Shown piece after piece: positions 7,621 to 17,372 of a stretch of 64,000 bases of DNA. How positions within the stretch are numbered: the stretch's first letter is position 1; every line of letters starts with the position of its first letter. The stretch spans positions 44,164-108,163 of the forward strand of contig NZ_RYYR01000012.1 in NCBI RefSeq assembly GCF_003977595.1. Reading direction: 5' to 3'. Origin of the DNA: Lysinibacillus antri. Its GTDB lineage: Bacteria > Bacillota > Bacilli > Bacillales_A > Planococcaceae. The notes under the pieces were generated by a model. That model saw nothing but the letters and a program-made list of their open reading frames with translations, was not told the DNA's origin and made no database searches. The translations under genes were made by a program, and so were the position numbers.

Positions 7621-9447
7621 TCATAAAATACCAGATTGTTTGAGCATATTTGCATAGACGCCATTCTTTTGGATTAATTGTTGCTGCGTTCCTGTCTCAA
7701 CCAAATGTCCCTCTTTCATTACTAAAACGAGATCTGCATGACGAACAGTATTTAATCGATGCGCAATGACAAAGCTAGTGCGTCCTTCCATTAATAGCTC
7801 CAACGCCTGTTGAATTTTTACTTCTGTTACCGTATCAATACTACTAGTGGCCTCATCTAACAATAAAATGACCGGGTCCGCAACAAGTGCCCGCGCAATG
7901 GATAAAAGTTGCTTTTGCCCTTGTGAAATACTACTACCATCTGAAGTTAAAACCGTGTTATAGCCATTCGGTAGTTTCATAATAAAATCATGGGCATTTG
8001 CTTTTTTAGCCGCTTCTTCAACTTCATCATTTGTTGCATCTAGTCTTCCATACCGAATGTTATCATAGATGCTTGCTTCAAAAATAAATGAATCTTGCAG
8101 AACAAACGCCATTTGTTTACGCAATGTAGTTCGTTGTATGTCTCGTACATTTACCCCATCAAAGAGCACTTCGCCTTTTTGTACATCATAAAATCTCGCA
8201 ATTAATTGCATAATGGTTGTTTTCCCAGCACCTGTAGCGCCAACTAAGGCAACAGTTTGTCCCGGCTGCACATAAAAGCTAACATTTTGTAGGGTGTGGG
8301 ATTGTTCCTCCAATTCATATTTAAAGGACACGTTTTTAAATTCCACTGCCCCTTGAAGTTTATGATGTTCACCGAATGCGCCAATGTCTTCCTCTTTATT
8401 CTCATCCATAATTGAAAACACCCGCTCTGCACCCGCAATAGCAGACAACACCGTATTCATCTGATTCGCTAAATCATTTAATGGACGAGTAAATTGCCGG
8501 GCGTACTCTGTAAAAATAACAATTGTCCCGATCGATACAAATCCATGATAAGCTAAGATCCCCCCAACTCCTGCAACTATAGCAAAACTAAGATTATTTA
8601 AAAAGTTCATCACTTTTGGAATATAGCCTGAATATGTTAGTGCCCAAAATCCTGTTCTACGTAGATGTGCACTTTTTTCACGGAACTCCTGCTTTACCCG
8701 TTCTTCTTGGGAAAATGCTTTGACAACACGTTGTCCAGAAATTGTTTCTTCAATCATCCCATTTAACGCGCCGAGTGCACTTTGCTGTTCTTTAAATAAT
8801 TTCCCCGTCCTTCTTGTGATCCAACGAGTTGCGACAAACATCACCGGAATAATACACATTGTAAGCAAAGTGAGTAGAGGACTTAACATTAACATGACCA
8901 CAATCGTCCCTGTTAACGTCAGAATACTTGAAAATACTTGGATAAATGAACTGTTTAAAGTAGAGCTTACTGTTTCAATATCATTTGTTGCGCGGCTCAT
9001 TAATTCCCCATGTTGACGTTTGTCAAAATACGATACAGGTAATCGAACTAATTGATTAAATACTCCCGTACGCATTTTATAAATGGTTTGTTGGGCTATT
9101 CCAATCATCCAATAATTTTGAAGAAAATAAGCTATTGCCAACACGAAGTAGATTAGGATTAATGCGATGATCATTGTTGACATACCATCAAAATGAAACT
9201 TCATCACATATTCATCGATAATGTGACCTATTAGAAATGGTCCTAAAAGCGACATGGCGGAACTAATCACAACAAGTGCTAAAACAGCAATGAGTAACGC
9301 TCGTTGTTCATCAACGATTTTCCAAATTCGTAGTAAAGTATTTTTCCAATCATTCGCTCTAGGGCCTTTTTTCTTTTTTACCGGTCTTTTTAAATCTTCT
9401 TTCGATAAAAGTGGCTCGTATCCAAAGGGTTCTTTAAGGGATTTCAT
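7621..9447 (-). CDS. yfiC: Heterodimeric ABC exporter, catalytic-site subunit (YfiC-like)
   Basis: Fused exporter half-transporter of 608 residues. A basic N-terminal extension (1-45) is followed by six membrane helices (about 50-325) and a nucleotide-binding domain with Walker A GATGAGKT (403-410) and Walker B ILLLDEAT, with the catalytic Glu present. Its ABC signature is the non-canonical SISQGQKQ. The partner gene shows the reverse pattern, as expected of heterodimers with one degenerate ATP site. Length and gene order match B. subtilis YfiB (573) / YfiC (604). The start codon overlaps the partner's stop by one base. Substrate unknown; drug export is plausible. Confidence 0.85.
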   Translation of the reverse strand: MKSLKEPFGYEPLLSKEDLKRPVKKKKGPRANDWKNTLLRIWKIVDEQRALLIAVLALVVISSAMSLLGPFLIGHIIDEYVMKFHFDGMSTMIIALILIYFVLAIAYFLQNYWMIGIAQQTIYKMRTGVFNQLVRLPVSYFDKRQHGELMSRATNDIETVSSTLNSSFIQVFSSILTLTGTIVVMLMLSPLLTLLTMCIIPVMFVATRWITRRTGKLFKEQQSALGALNGMIEETISGQRVVKAFSQEERVKQEFREKSAHLRRTGFWALTYSGYIPKVMNFLNNLSFAIVAGVGGILAYHGFVSIGTIVIFTEYARQFTRPLNDLANQMNTVLSAIAGAERVFSIMDENKEEDIGAFGEHHKLQGAVEFKNVSFKYELEEQSHTLQNVSFYVQPGQTVALVGATGAGKTTIMQLIARFYDVQKGEVLFDGVNVRDIQRTTLRKQMAFVLQDSFIFEASIYDNIRYGRLDATNDEVEEAAKKANAHDFIMKLPNGYNTVLTSDGSSISQGQKQLLSIARALVADPVILLLDEATSSIDTVTEVKIQQALELLMEGRTSFVIAHRLNTVRHADLVLVMKEGHLVETGTQQQLIQKNGVYANMLKQSGIL

Positions 9448-11168
9448 TACGCTTCACCTTCTTTGCCTTGTGATAAAGCAATTTGTTTATACTGCTCACT
9501 TGTATTCATTAATTCATCATGATGTCCAAAAGCAATAACACGACCTTCATCTAATAGTAGAATTTTATCCGCACCTTTTGCTGTCCGAACTTTTTGTGTA
9601 ACTACTAGCATCGTAGCTTGCTTATCATTTAATGCTTCCCAAAATGCAGATTCAGTTTTCACATCAAGAGCGCTCGTGCTATCGTCTAAAATTAATATTT
9701 GAGGTTCTCGTATTAAAGCTCGGGCAATGGATAATCTTTGCTTTTGTCCACCTGAAAGATTAACCCCTTTTTGCCCGACACGCGTTTCGTATTGATTTGG
9801 AAAGTTTTCAATGGTTTGATGAATTTGCGCTTGTGATGCTGCATAATGCACTTCATTTAAAGCAGCTGCTTGTCTACCCCAGCGGACATTTTCATAAATA
9901 GAGCCTGTAAATAACATCGATTGCTGAGGGACAAATCCTACCATTGCTCGTAAACTTTCTAGTGGCATGTCATTGATATTTTGGTTATGAATATAAATTG
10001 CACCTGATGTCGGTTCGTAAAAACGTGGAAGCAAATTTAATAAGGTAGATTTTCCTGAACCCGTTGCCCCCATAATGGCAAGCTTCTCACCTTCCATTAC
10101 CGTAAAGGATATATTGTCGAGCACCTTTTTATCTGTATTTGGATAGTTAAATGAAACATTTTCAAATTTAATGGAGCCTACTGTTAATGGTCTAACTTTT
10201 TCAGATGTAACATGTTTTTCGATACCCTCTTCAATAATTAAAACTTCCGCCATCCGTTCAGCAGAAGCCTTTGCACGGGAGAAGGCATTAATAATAAAGG
10301 CAAACATTGAAAAGTTCCCTGTCATACGCATTGCATAGTTTACAACCGCAATTAGTTCCCCAACTTGAGCGTTCCCATTTCTCACATCAATAGCACCAAA
10401 CCACAGAGCAGCAAGTAAACTCATATTCATAACGAATAACAACACTGGCATAATGAGCTCCATTACGCGTAATGCCTTCATCGTATCCGTTTTTAAATCA
10501 CCCGCTACTTCTTCAAATCGATTGCCTTCAAAATCCATTCGCATATACGCTTTTACTAAACGAATACCTTGAAGATTTTCTTGAAGCACACGGTTTACCC
10601 GGTCTAATCTACGTTGCACCGTTGCAAATAAGTGAACACCCTTTTTCACAATTACATATAAAAACAACACCACAATTGGCGTACCAATCATTAAAAATAA
10701 AGCCATTTTCGAATTTACCACAAAGGCCATTATTAAACTTCCGATTGCTGCAAGGGGCGCACGTAACATAATGCGTAAACTCATAAAAAAGACGGTCTGT
10801 ACCTGTTGCACATCACTCGTTAACCTTGTAATTAACCCCGATGTCGGAAAACGCAAATAGGTCGCCATCGAAAAAGACTGTATTTTGCTAAATAAGGCGT
10901 TGCGTAAATCATATGAAAAGCTTTGTGCAGCATGGGACGAAAAATAAGAATTCACCACGCCACTTGCAAAAGCTAAAAGAGCCAAGCCTACTAGAATCAA
11001 TCCCCAGTACCAGATCGTCTCTATATCATCTGCAACTATTCCTTCATCTATAATTTTCGCAATAATTAATGGTTGGGTAAGTTCCACCGTTAATTCAAAA
11101 AGCATTAGACAAATTGCAATTAGCGCTGGCCATTTATATGGTTTTATATAAGAAAATACTACTTTCAC
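9447..11168 (-). CDS. yfiB: Heterodimeric ABC exporter, degenerate-site subunit (YfiB-like)
   Basis: Half-transporter of 573 residues with six membrane helices in the first 300 residues and a C-terminal ATPase domain: Walker A GATGSGKST, canonical signature LSGGQKQRLS, and Walker B ILILDDSTSALD, in which the catalytic Glu is replaced by Asp. The H-loop has Gln (VVTQK) instead of His. These losses mark the degenerate site of an asymmetric exporter and complement the neighbouring subunit. The GTG start follows AGGGGTG. First gene of a two-gene operon. Confidence 0.85.
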   Translation of the reverse strand: MKVVFSYIKPYKWPALIAICLMLFELTVELTQPLIIAKIIDEGIVADDIETIWYWGLILVGLALLAFASGVVNSYFSSHAAQSFSYDLRNALFSKIQSFSMATYLRFPTSGLITRLTSDVQQVQTVFFMSLRIMLRAPLAAIGSLIMAFVVNSKMALFLMIGTPIVVLFLYVIVKKGVHLFATVQRRLDRVNRVLQENLQGIRLVKAYMRMDFEGNRFEEVAGDLKTDTMKALRVMELIMPVLLFVMNMSLLAALWFGAIDVRNGNAQVGELIAVVNYAMRMTGNFSMFAFIINAFSRAKASAERMAEVLIIEEGIEKHVTSEKVRPLTVGSIKFENVSFNYPNTDKKVLDNISFTVMEGEKLAIMGATGSGKSTLLNLLPRFYEPTSGAIYIHNQNINDMPLESLRAMVGFVPQQSMLFTGSIYENVRWGRQAAALNEVHYAASQAQIHQTIENFPNQYETRVGQKGVNLSGGQKQRLSIARALIREPQILILDDSTSALDVKTESAFWEALNDKQATMLVVTQKVRTAKGADKILLLDEGRVIAFGHHDELMNTSEQYKQIALSQGKEGEA

Positions 11169-11300
11169 ACAAACACCCCTAACGAAGACAACAATCTAAG
11201 AAATAAAGCTCAATCAATTTGAATTCAGACAAATATTGAAAGCCTTTATCAACTTCTGGTGATTATTTTACATTAGATTGTTTACAAAATGTTCACATCT

Positions 11301-12212
11301 TCATTCATTATTGTAACTTTCTGCCTTTTCACCTACAATTGAAAGCCATGTAACACAACCGAGCATAATGAAAACACCGAGAGCTTGCCACAAGCCTAAA
11401 GTAGTATGGAAAACAATGATGGAAATCACCATTGCTGTTAATGGCTCAATACTAGATAGAATACTAGTTAATACCGGACTTATATACTTCATACTACTTA
11501 AAAACAAAATGAATGCTATGGTACCGAAGAAGATCAAGACCACCATCCATAAAGAAGTATTGATGTTTAAAAGTAACACCCACTCTTCACTGTTCCAAAC
11601 GAATGTAGTAATACCTAAAATAGCGCCTCCTACTAACATCCCCCAACCAACAACGACCAAGACGCCCCATTCATTCATCAATGCCACTGGATGAAGTGTA
11701 TAGATGGCAAAAGTAACCCCTAGCATTACTCCCCATATGATGGCTTCTGTACTAACTAGCAAAGAATCAAAGGAAAAGTTTGTTAATAATAAAAATAATC
11801 CAAAAAACGTCCCCATAATCCCAAGCAGTTGATACTTTGGCGGCCATGTTCTTAATTTAATCGAAAGAAAAATAACAATAAAAATTGGCCCTAAAAATTG
11901 TAATAAGGTAGCGAAAACTGCATTACTTACATTAATTGCTGTAACGAAAGAAAACTGAAGCCCAAGCATTCCCAACACACTAAAGATAATCAATTGCCTC
12001 CTCCAATGCGCGGATCTCCATATAGGAAATATAGACTTTTTCGTAGCAACTAAGAATAAAAGTATTGCCAATCCAGCTACTAAAAGACGAATAGTTAACA
12101 TAAAAGACACGGTCATCCCTGTGTTTTCTAAAATAAATTCCATCAATGGTCCTGTAGCTCCCCAAAGCATGGCCCCCATTACTATGAGGAAAATTCCTTT
12201 TATTTTCTCCAT
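11301..12212 (-). CDS. EamA/DMT family transporter
   Basis: A 303-residue membrane protein with ten hydrophobic helices and two EamA repeats; the first contains GAMLWGATGPLMEFIL and the second ends in a similar helix pair. Drug/metabolite transporters of this type export amino acids or other small molecules; no substrate can be named. The ATG at 12212 lies seven bases after TGAGGG; a TTG one codon upstream is less likely. Monocistronic. Confidence 0.85.
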   Translation of the reverse strand: MEKIKGIFLIVMGAMLWGATGPLMEFILENTGMTVSFMLTIRLLVAGLAILLFLVATKKSIFPIWRSAHWRRQLIIFSVLGMLGLQFSFVTAINVSNAVFATLLQFLGPIFIVIFLSIKLRTWPPKYQLLGIMGTFFGLFLLLTNFSFDSLLVSTEAIIWGVMLGVTFAIYTLHPVALMNEWGVLVVVGWGMLVGGAILGITTFVWNSEEWVLLLNINTSLWMVVLIFFGTIAFILFLSSMKYISPVLTSILSSIEPLTAMVISIIVFHTTLGLWQALGVFIMLGCVTWLSIVGEKAESYNNE

Positions 12213-12399
12213 CAATTCGCCCTCAATCTACATTTAATATTTTAAATTGATATATTTTTTTCGCATATACACCCAAATTAGAACTTAAGTCCCCCAATCT
12301 ACTATTATCAAAATATTACAACCAGATATGTAATGACTATTTGCTTCAAAAACTTTATAATAATAGTATTAATATACGAAATTTAAGGAGACGGAAAGA

Positions 12400-14424
12400 A
12401 TGAGCCGCGAAAAAGAAATTTTTAAAATTGATAAAGAACTAGTAACATTTGCGCCTTTCCCAACTTTTTTACTAAATCGAAATGGCCATGTAGCCATTTG
12501 GAACGACTTATGTGTAAAATATTTTGGATATTCTCTGAACGAACTTACTACTAGTAAAAATACAAATATTAACACTACTTTATTTTCAACATTTACTGAA
12601 GAATCATGGAACCGTATTTTATTAGGAAAAGAACCATTTCGTTTTGAACATATTCAACTTGTAACGAAAAACGATTCTTTTGTTAGTGCAACATTGCTGA
12701 CAATGCCATGTTTCCTTGATGGTGTCCCTTCTATCCTAGTTACTTGTTTACTAGACGATTTAGTCATACGAATGGACGATACATCTCAAGAACTAATAGA
12801 CTTAAAAAATGGCCTTTATTCAACTTTTATGGTTGTCACTCTTGATGCAGAAGGGTTTATTACTCATAGTAATCAAGCATTTTTAAAGGCTAGTCATTGG
12901 ACGCCAAAGCGCATTTTAGGCAAAACATTCTGGCAACTATTCCCTGAAACTGTTGAAAGTGCTGAGATCGTCGAAACAATATGGCAAACGATTAATTCCG
13001 GTCAAATTTGGGAAGGTGACGTGGAAAAAGTAACAAAAGATGGGCAATCTTACTGGGTTCATCTTACTGCAATCCCAACCTATTCACAATCTGAACAAAA
13101 CTATCATTACATTTTGATTGAAAAAGATATTACAAATGAAAAGAAACTGAAGCAACAACTAGAGAAAATTGCCTATATCGATACAGAAACAGGACTTATG
13201 AACGTTCATCGTCTCGAAAATATCGTTTCGGAAATGATTGAAGAAGGTCGACACTTCTCCTTTGTTTATTTAAGCATCGATAAGTTTTATACGTTAAAAG
13301 AACTTCATAATGATCATTTAGAAAATAACTTAATTATAGAATTTACAAAACGAATGAAAATCTATTTCCAAGACAGTGACATGGCACGGATCAATGAAAA
13401 TGACTTTGTAGTTATTACACCACTGGGCGAATGGTTTATTCAAGGATTTTTAACTTATTTAAAACAAAATCCGATTTATATTGGAAATATGGCTGTACCA
13501 ATTTCTATTAGTGGTGGTATTACACGTTCACCACAGGATCAATCCAACTTCTCACAACTAATGAACGCATCCATTGCAACGATTGCAAATGTGCGGGAAG
13601 CTGGTGGAGATAGTATCCTGTCCCTATCAAACGCAACGCATAAAGCATTAAATCGCCGTTCAATCATTGAAAAACGATTATTACTGGCACTAGATCAACA
13701 ACACTTAAAGGTACTATACCAACCGCAAATCGACCTTCAAACAGGTAATATTATTGCAGTTGAAGCGCTAGTTCGTTGGGAAGATGATGAAGTCGGTGTC
13801 GTATCACCTGATGAGCTTATACCGATTGCAGAAGAATCTGGTCTGATCAATAATATTGGTTCCTTTATGATTGAAGAGGCTTGTAAACAGGCTGCAGAGT
13901 GGCAAAAAGAAGGTTTAAATTTAAAAGTAAGTATTAACTTATCTGTTCGTGAGTTCCGTGATAAAAACATGGCAAAATCGATTCTAAGTATATTAGCTCG
14001 CACAGGTTGTCCTGCGAATCTAATCCAAATCGAAATTACAGAGAAGTTTGCATTAGAAGCCGAAGCTGAAACATCTATTATTAAACAAATGCGTAAACTC
14101 GAAAATGAAGGCATTGTTTTCGTGCTCGATGACTTTGGGACAGGCTATGCATCGTTCCGTTATATGCAGCTTTTACCAATTGAAATATTAAAAATCGACC
14201 AAATGTTTATTAGTTCCCTCCTGCAATCGGAAAAAACACAACGATTAATTCATGGGATGGTTCAATTCGGTAAATCAATGAATCTTACTGTATTAGCAGA
14301 AGGTGTTGAAACAAAAGAACAACGTCAACTGTTAGAACAGTACGGTTGTGACGCAATTCAAGGGTTCCTAATTAGTAAACCAGTATCTGAATTAGAAATT
14401 AGTAGTTTGGTAGCTACTGTTTAG
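12400..14424 (+). CDS. PAS-PAS-GGDEF(degenerate)-EAL c-di-GMP phosphodiesterase
   Basis: A 674-residue cytoplasmic protein. Two PAS sensor domains (about 10-120 and 135-255) precede a GGDEF-like domain (265-395) in which the active-site loop reads RINENDFVVI, so cyclase activity is lost. The EAL domain (about 425-670) keeps EALVRW, NLSVREF, EITE, LDDFGTGYAS, LKIDQMF and LAEGVET, the residues for metal and substrate binding. The expected activity is hydrolysis of cyclic di-GMP, tuned by the PAS input, with the degenerate GGDEF perhaps binding GTP. ATG after AAGGAGA; single gene with a terminator following. Confidence 0.9.
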   Translation: MSREKEIFKIDKELVTFAPFPTFLLNRNGHVAIWNDLCVKYFGYSLNELTTSKNTNINTTLFSTFTEESWNRILLGKEPFRFEHIQLVTKNDSFVSATLLTMPCFLDGVPSILVTCLLDDLVIRMDDTSQELIDLKNGLYSTFMVVTLDAEGFITHSNQAFLKASHWTPKRILGKTFWQLFPETVESAEIVETIWQTINSGQIWEGDVEKVTKDGQSYWVHLTAIPTYSQSEQNYHYILIEKDITNEKKLKQQLEKIAYIDTETGLMNVHRLENIVSEMIEEGRHFSFVYLSIDKFYTLKELHNDHLENNLIIEFTKRMKIYFQDSDMARINENDFVVITPLGEWFIQGFLTYLKQNPIYIGNMAVPISISGGITRSPQDQSNFSQLMNASIATIANVREAGGDSILSLSNATHKALNRRSIIEKRLLLALDQQHLKVLYQPQIDLQTGNIIAVEALVRWEDDEVGVVSPDELIPIAEESGLINNIGSFMIEEACKQAAEWQKEGLNLKVSINLSVREFRDKNMAKSILSILARTGCPANLIQIEITEKFALEAEAETSIIKQMRKLENEGIVFVLDDFGTGYASFRYMQLLPIEILKIDQMFISSLLQSEKTQRLIHGMVQFGKSMNLTVLAEGVETKEQRQLLEQYGCDAIQGFLISKPVSELEISSLVATV

Positions 14425-14480
14425 AGAAAAGTGGAATGGGCTCGCCTAGCTAGATGTCAATGAGAGCGCCTATTCAATCT

Positions 14481-14522
14481 AAAAAAACGAGGGTTCACTT
14501 CTAAAGTGGACCCTCCTTTTAC
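14481..14522. terminator. Bidirectional terminator
   Basis: AGGGTTCACTT pairs perfectly with AAGTGGACCCT allowing one G-T pair; T runs occur on both sides. It separates the convergent EAL and ThrE genes. Confidence 0.85.
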
Positions 14523-15007
14523 TTTATTTTTTGCGTTCTCTTTGCCTTTGCGAAACTTTGCATGGAGGTTCTTCCCTTTTTAAACATCCGCATGACAAGC
14601 TGAACGATTACTTCTGCAAATACTAACCCCATGGCAATGGCGCCAGAAATCATAAATGCACGCATTCCATTTTGAATTCCTAGGTTATAGTCTAATTCTA
14701 CTATGTTTCGCATAGTATTATAAGCGATACCACCTGGCACAAGAGGAATAATACCAGATACATTAAAAATAATCATAGGCATTTTAAACCGTCGAGCAAA
14801 AATCTGCGCTACAATGGCAATGGCAAAGGCTCCTAAAAACGAGGCTTGTACTTCTGTTACTCCGTTTTCCATTAACAAGTAATACACGAGCCAGCCAATG
14901 GAGCCAACTAAACCACAGTAAGGCAATGCTTTTGTTGGTGCATTAAAGATTACTCCAAAACAAGAGGTAAAGATAAAACTAAATATAAGTTGTATAATTA
15001 ATTCCAT
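14519..15007 (-). CDS. ThrE-type threonine/serine exporter, small subunit (YjjB-like)
   Basis: A 162-residue membrane protein with about five helices, containing GIIPLVPGGIAYNTMRNIVE, the signature of the C-terminal half of ThrE (DUF3815/YjjB). The partner immediately upstream is the N-terminal half (YjjP), so the exporter is split into two genes, as in many Firmicutes. The ATG at 15007 lies eight bases after AAGGAG; the frame opens two codons earlier at GTG. Threonine or serine export is known for ThrE of Corynebacterium; here it is inferred by homology. Confidence 0.85.
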   Translation of the reverse strand: MELIIQLIFSFIFTSCFGVIFNAPTKALPYCGLVGSIGWLVYYLLMENGVTEVQASFLGAFAIAIVAQIFARRFKMPMIIFNVSGIIPLVPGGIAYNTMRNIVELDYNLGIQNGMRAFMISGAIAMGLVFAEVIVQLVMRMFKKGRTSMQSFAKAKRTQKIK

Positions 15008-15019
15008 AGCCACGTCTCC

Positions 15020-15772
15020 TTAAAATCCAACGACTAATGCGATACCCGAACCAATGGCAAAGGCTGTCAAAAACGCCTCAGCTCCTTTTGCAATGCCTGC
15101 TGTAAAATGTCCTGCCATTAAGTCACGCACTGCATTGGTAATTAAAACACCTGGCACAAGCGGCATGACACCACCAACAATGATCTTATCCATTTCCGTT
15201 CCTAATCCAAAGTGTATGGCTAAGGAGGCCAGTAACCCCACTACGAGAGAGGCAAGAAATTCTGAGAAAAACTTTACTCTGGTCATTTCCTGAATAATTG
15301 TTACAACAAAGTAGCCGAATCCCCCTGCGACAAAGGCTGCCGGTATATCCGACCACAAACCATCAAACAGCACCATAAAACAACTACTAGCAATGGAAGC
15401 TGCTAGAATTTGCAAATGTACTGGTAAAAAATAATTCGTTTTTTGTATCTTTCGCAACTCGTCATAAGCTTCTTCTAATGTTATTATTTTAAATGTAAGC
15501 TTACGAGAAACACTATTTACTTTTGCTATTTTATGCAAATCTGTAATTCTCGTTGTAATAGAGGTAATTTTCGTAATTTGCCGTTTTCCTAATGACAGGA
15601 TGATTCCTGTTGGTGTTACATAACTTTGCGCATCCTCAATTGATTGTGAGCGTGCCATACGGAGCATTGTATCTTCAACTCGATAAGTTTCAGCTCCACT
15701 CTCCATCATTATTTGGCCAGCTAGTAGAAAACAATCTAGCGCCATCTCATAATTCTGTTCTTTATTATCCAT
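15020..15772 (-). CDS. ThrE-type threonine/serine exporter, large subunit (YjjP-like)
   Basis: The 250-residue protein has a soluble N-terminal part (1-115, DUF1212) followed by about five membrane helices containing GGVMPLVPGVLITNAVRDLM. This is the other half of the split ThrE exporter; it lies 12 bases before the small-subunit gene. The N-terminal hydrophilic region is essential in studied ThrE proteins. ATG after a GGAGAATAGGA stretch. Confidence 0.87.
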   Translation of the reverse strand: MDNKEQNYEMALDCFLLAGQIMMESGAETYRVEDTMLRMARSQSIEDAQSYVTPTGIILSLGKRQITKITSITTRITDLHKIAKVNSVSRKLTFKIITLEEAYDELRKIQKTNYFLPVHLQILAASIASSCFMVLFDGLWSDIPAAFVAGGFGYFVVTIIQEMTRVKFFSEFLASLVVGLLASLAIHFGLGTEMDKIIVGGVMPLVPGVLITNAVRDLMAGHFTAGIAKGAEAFLTAFAIGSGIALVVGF

Positions 15773-15900
15773 AGCGTGATCCTATTCTCCTTTTCTCCAT
15801 GCTCATATTATCGAACAGAAATGCAATTCTCAATACATATTTTTCTAACTTTTTTATGTGCTATTAATTGATAATTATATAACAAAGGGGAGTATCTAGT

Positions 15901-17316
15901 TTGAAAAACGATCGTCAAGAAAAAAGGCGTTCCTGGATACATTTTTCACTGCTCAGTTCAATGTTTCTTTTAACATTGATAATAGGTGTATTTATTTTTT
16001 CAACGGGAGATTCAAAGTTTCAAAGTTTTACATCGGCAAAGACAAAAGCTGAAATTGCCTATGTTCCAGATGTATTGTTATCTGAATCCCCAACAAAATT
16101 TAAGGACATTCAAATCATCACTGAGACTTCTGATCACACTACGATGCCCTATGCAGTAAATTATCCAAAAACAAATTTCCAAAACATAAATAAAGAAATT
16201 TCACAATTCATAGCTTCGTCAAAAGAAAACTATGTAGAAGCCGTCCGTCTATACACAAATGCCAATTCAAAAGTAGATGTTGTCGGTGAATTCCTAATGA
16301 CGGCTGATATTTCCCTACACAACAATAATTATTATTCTGTCATATTAAAAAATAATACAAAAATCAATAAAGCGAATTACGACACAACCTATCAGACATA
16401 TCTTTTTAATAAAAATTCTGGAGAATTGATTAGTTTTTCTCAACTATTAAATAACAAGGTTGAGAATTTAGAAGTTTTTGCAAAGCATGTGAGAAATCAG
16501 ATCTCAACAAATTACAGTAAATACTTTGATAAAGATAAAATGACACAATTAACTGAGCCAAAATGGGAAAATTTTAACCGTTTTGGGGTGAGTGACAGTC
16601 ATTTAGTTATTTATTATAACTACAACGAAATTGCAGATCCACTTGCCGGAACACCGAATGTGATCATCCCTATTTCGTTTTTAAATCCGATACTAGCGGA
16701 GCCTTTTAAATCAACTACAGTAAGTAAAGAAACGATTATTCCGGTGAAACCACCTACTGGCAAACGTATCGCATTAACGTTTGATGATGGACCACATGAA
16801 AAAGTAACGCCGCAAATTTTAAAATTACTTGAGAAATACGATGCAAAGGCAACCTTCTTTGTCGTTGGCAATCGCATTGCAAAAAATACTAAACTAGTAC
16901 AAGAAATTCATAACAGCGGGCATGAAATTGGAAACCATACATGGAATCACCCAAACCTAACATCCATTTCATCAAAGCAAGTTTCATCACAACTTAAATC
17001 TACAAACGATGCCATTTTTACAGCTATTGGAGAATATCCTACCGTGTTTAGACCTCCATATGGTGCAAAAAACAAGCAAGTTACAGATTTAGTTGCCTTA
17101 CCAGTCGTGATGTGGACGATTGATACACTGGATTGGAAATACCGTGATCAAAGTAAATTATTACCTATGGTGAAGAAAAGCATACACAACAACGCCATCG
17201 TCTTAATGCATGACATTCATCAACCAACAGCAGATGGTTTAGAGAGCGTTTTAGCCTATCTACAAAATGAAGGCTACGAATGTGTAACCGTTAGTGAACT
17301 TTTAGAAAATAAATAA
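15901..17316 (+). CDS. pdaC: PdaC-like polysaccharide deacetylase with DUF4163/DUF3298 region
   Basis: The 471-residue protein has a membrane anchor or uncleaved signal (about 15-35), an extracellular DUF4163/DUF3298 region (about 70-265) and a NodB deacetylase domain (about 285-470). The NodB motifs are TFDDGP (293-298, catalytic Asp295 and metal Asp296), metal ligands His346 and His350, FRPPYG and LMHDIH. Length and architecture match B. subtilis PdaC (467), a peptidoglycan MurNAc deacetylase also active on chitooligomers. The start is TTG after AAAGGGGAG. Single gene with a terminator. Confidence 0.88.
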   Translation: MKNDRQEKRRSWIHFSLLSSMFLLTLIIGVFIFSTGDSKFQSFTSAKTKAEIAYVPDVLLSESPTKFKDIQIITETSDHTTMPYAVNYPKTNFQNINKEISQFIASSKENYVEAVRLYTNANSKVDVVGEFLMTADISLHNNNYYSVILKNNTKINKANYDTTYQTYLFNKNSGELISFSQLLNNKVENLEVFAKHVRNQISTNYSKYFDKDKMTQLTEPKWENFNRFGVSDSHLVIYYNYNEIADPLAGTPNVIIPISFLNPILAEPFKSTTVSKETIIPVKPPTGKRIALTFDDGPHEKVTPQILKLLEKYDAKATFFVVGNRIAKNTKLVQEIHNSGHEIGNHTWNHPNLTSISSKQVSSQLKSTNDAIFTAIGEYPTVFRPPYGAKNKQVTDLVALPVVMWTIDTLDWKYRDQSKLLPMVKKSIHNNAIVLMHDIHQPTADGLESVLAYLQNEGYECVTVSELLENK

Positions 17317-17320
17317 AAAT

Positions 17321-17365
17321 TAAAGCGATTCGTCAGCATTAGTATGCAAAACGAATCGCTTTTTT
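17321..17365. terminator. Bidirectional terminator
   Basis: AAAGCGATTCGT pairs perfectly with ACGAATCGCTTT around a 17-base loop, with T runs in both directions. It serves the convergent pdaC-like and beta-propeller genes. Confidence 0.9.
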
Positions 17366-17372
17366 ACCTAGT

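Noticed and set aside
14436..14480. Possible remnant of an AGCGCC-type repeat (GCTAGATGTC, GAGAGCGCC) before the EAL-gene terminator
   Set aside because: Too short and without a paired arm; similarity to the 36.5-kb repeat is limited to a few words.
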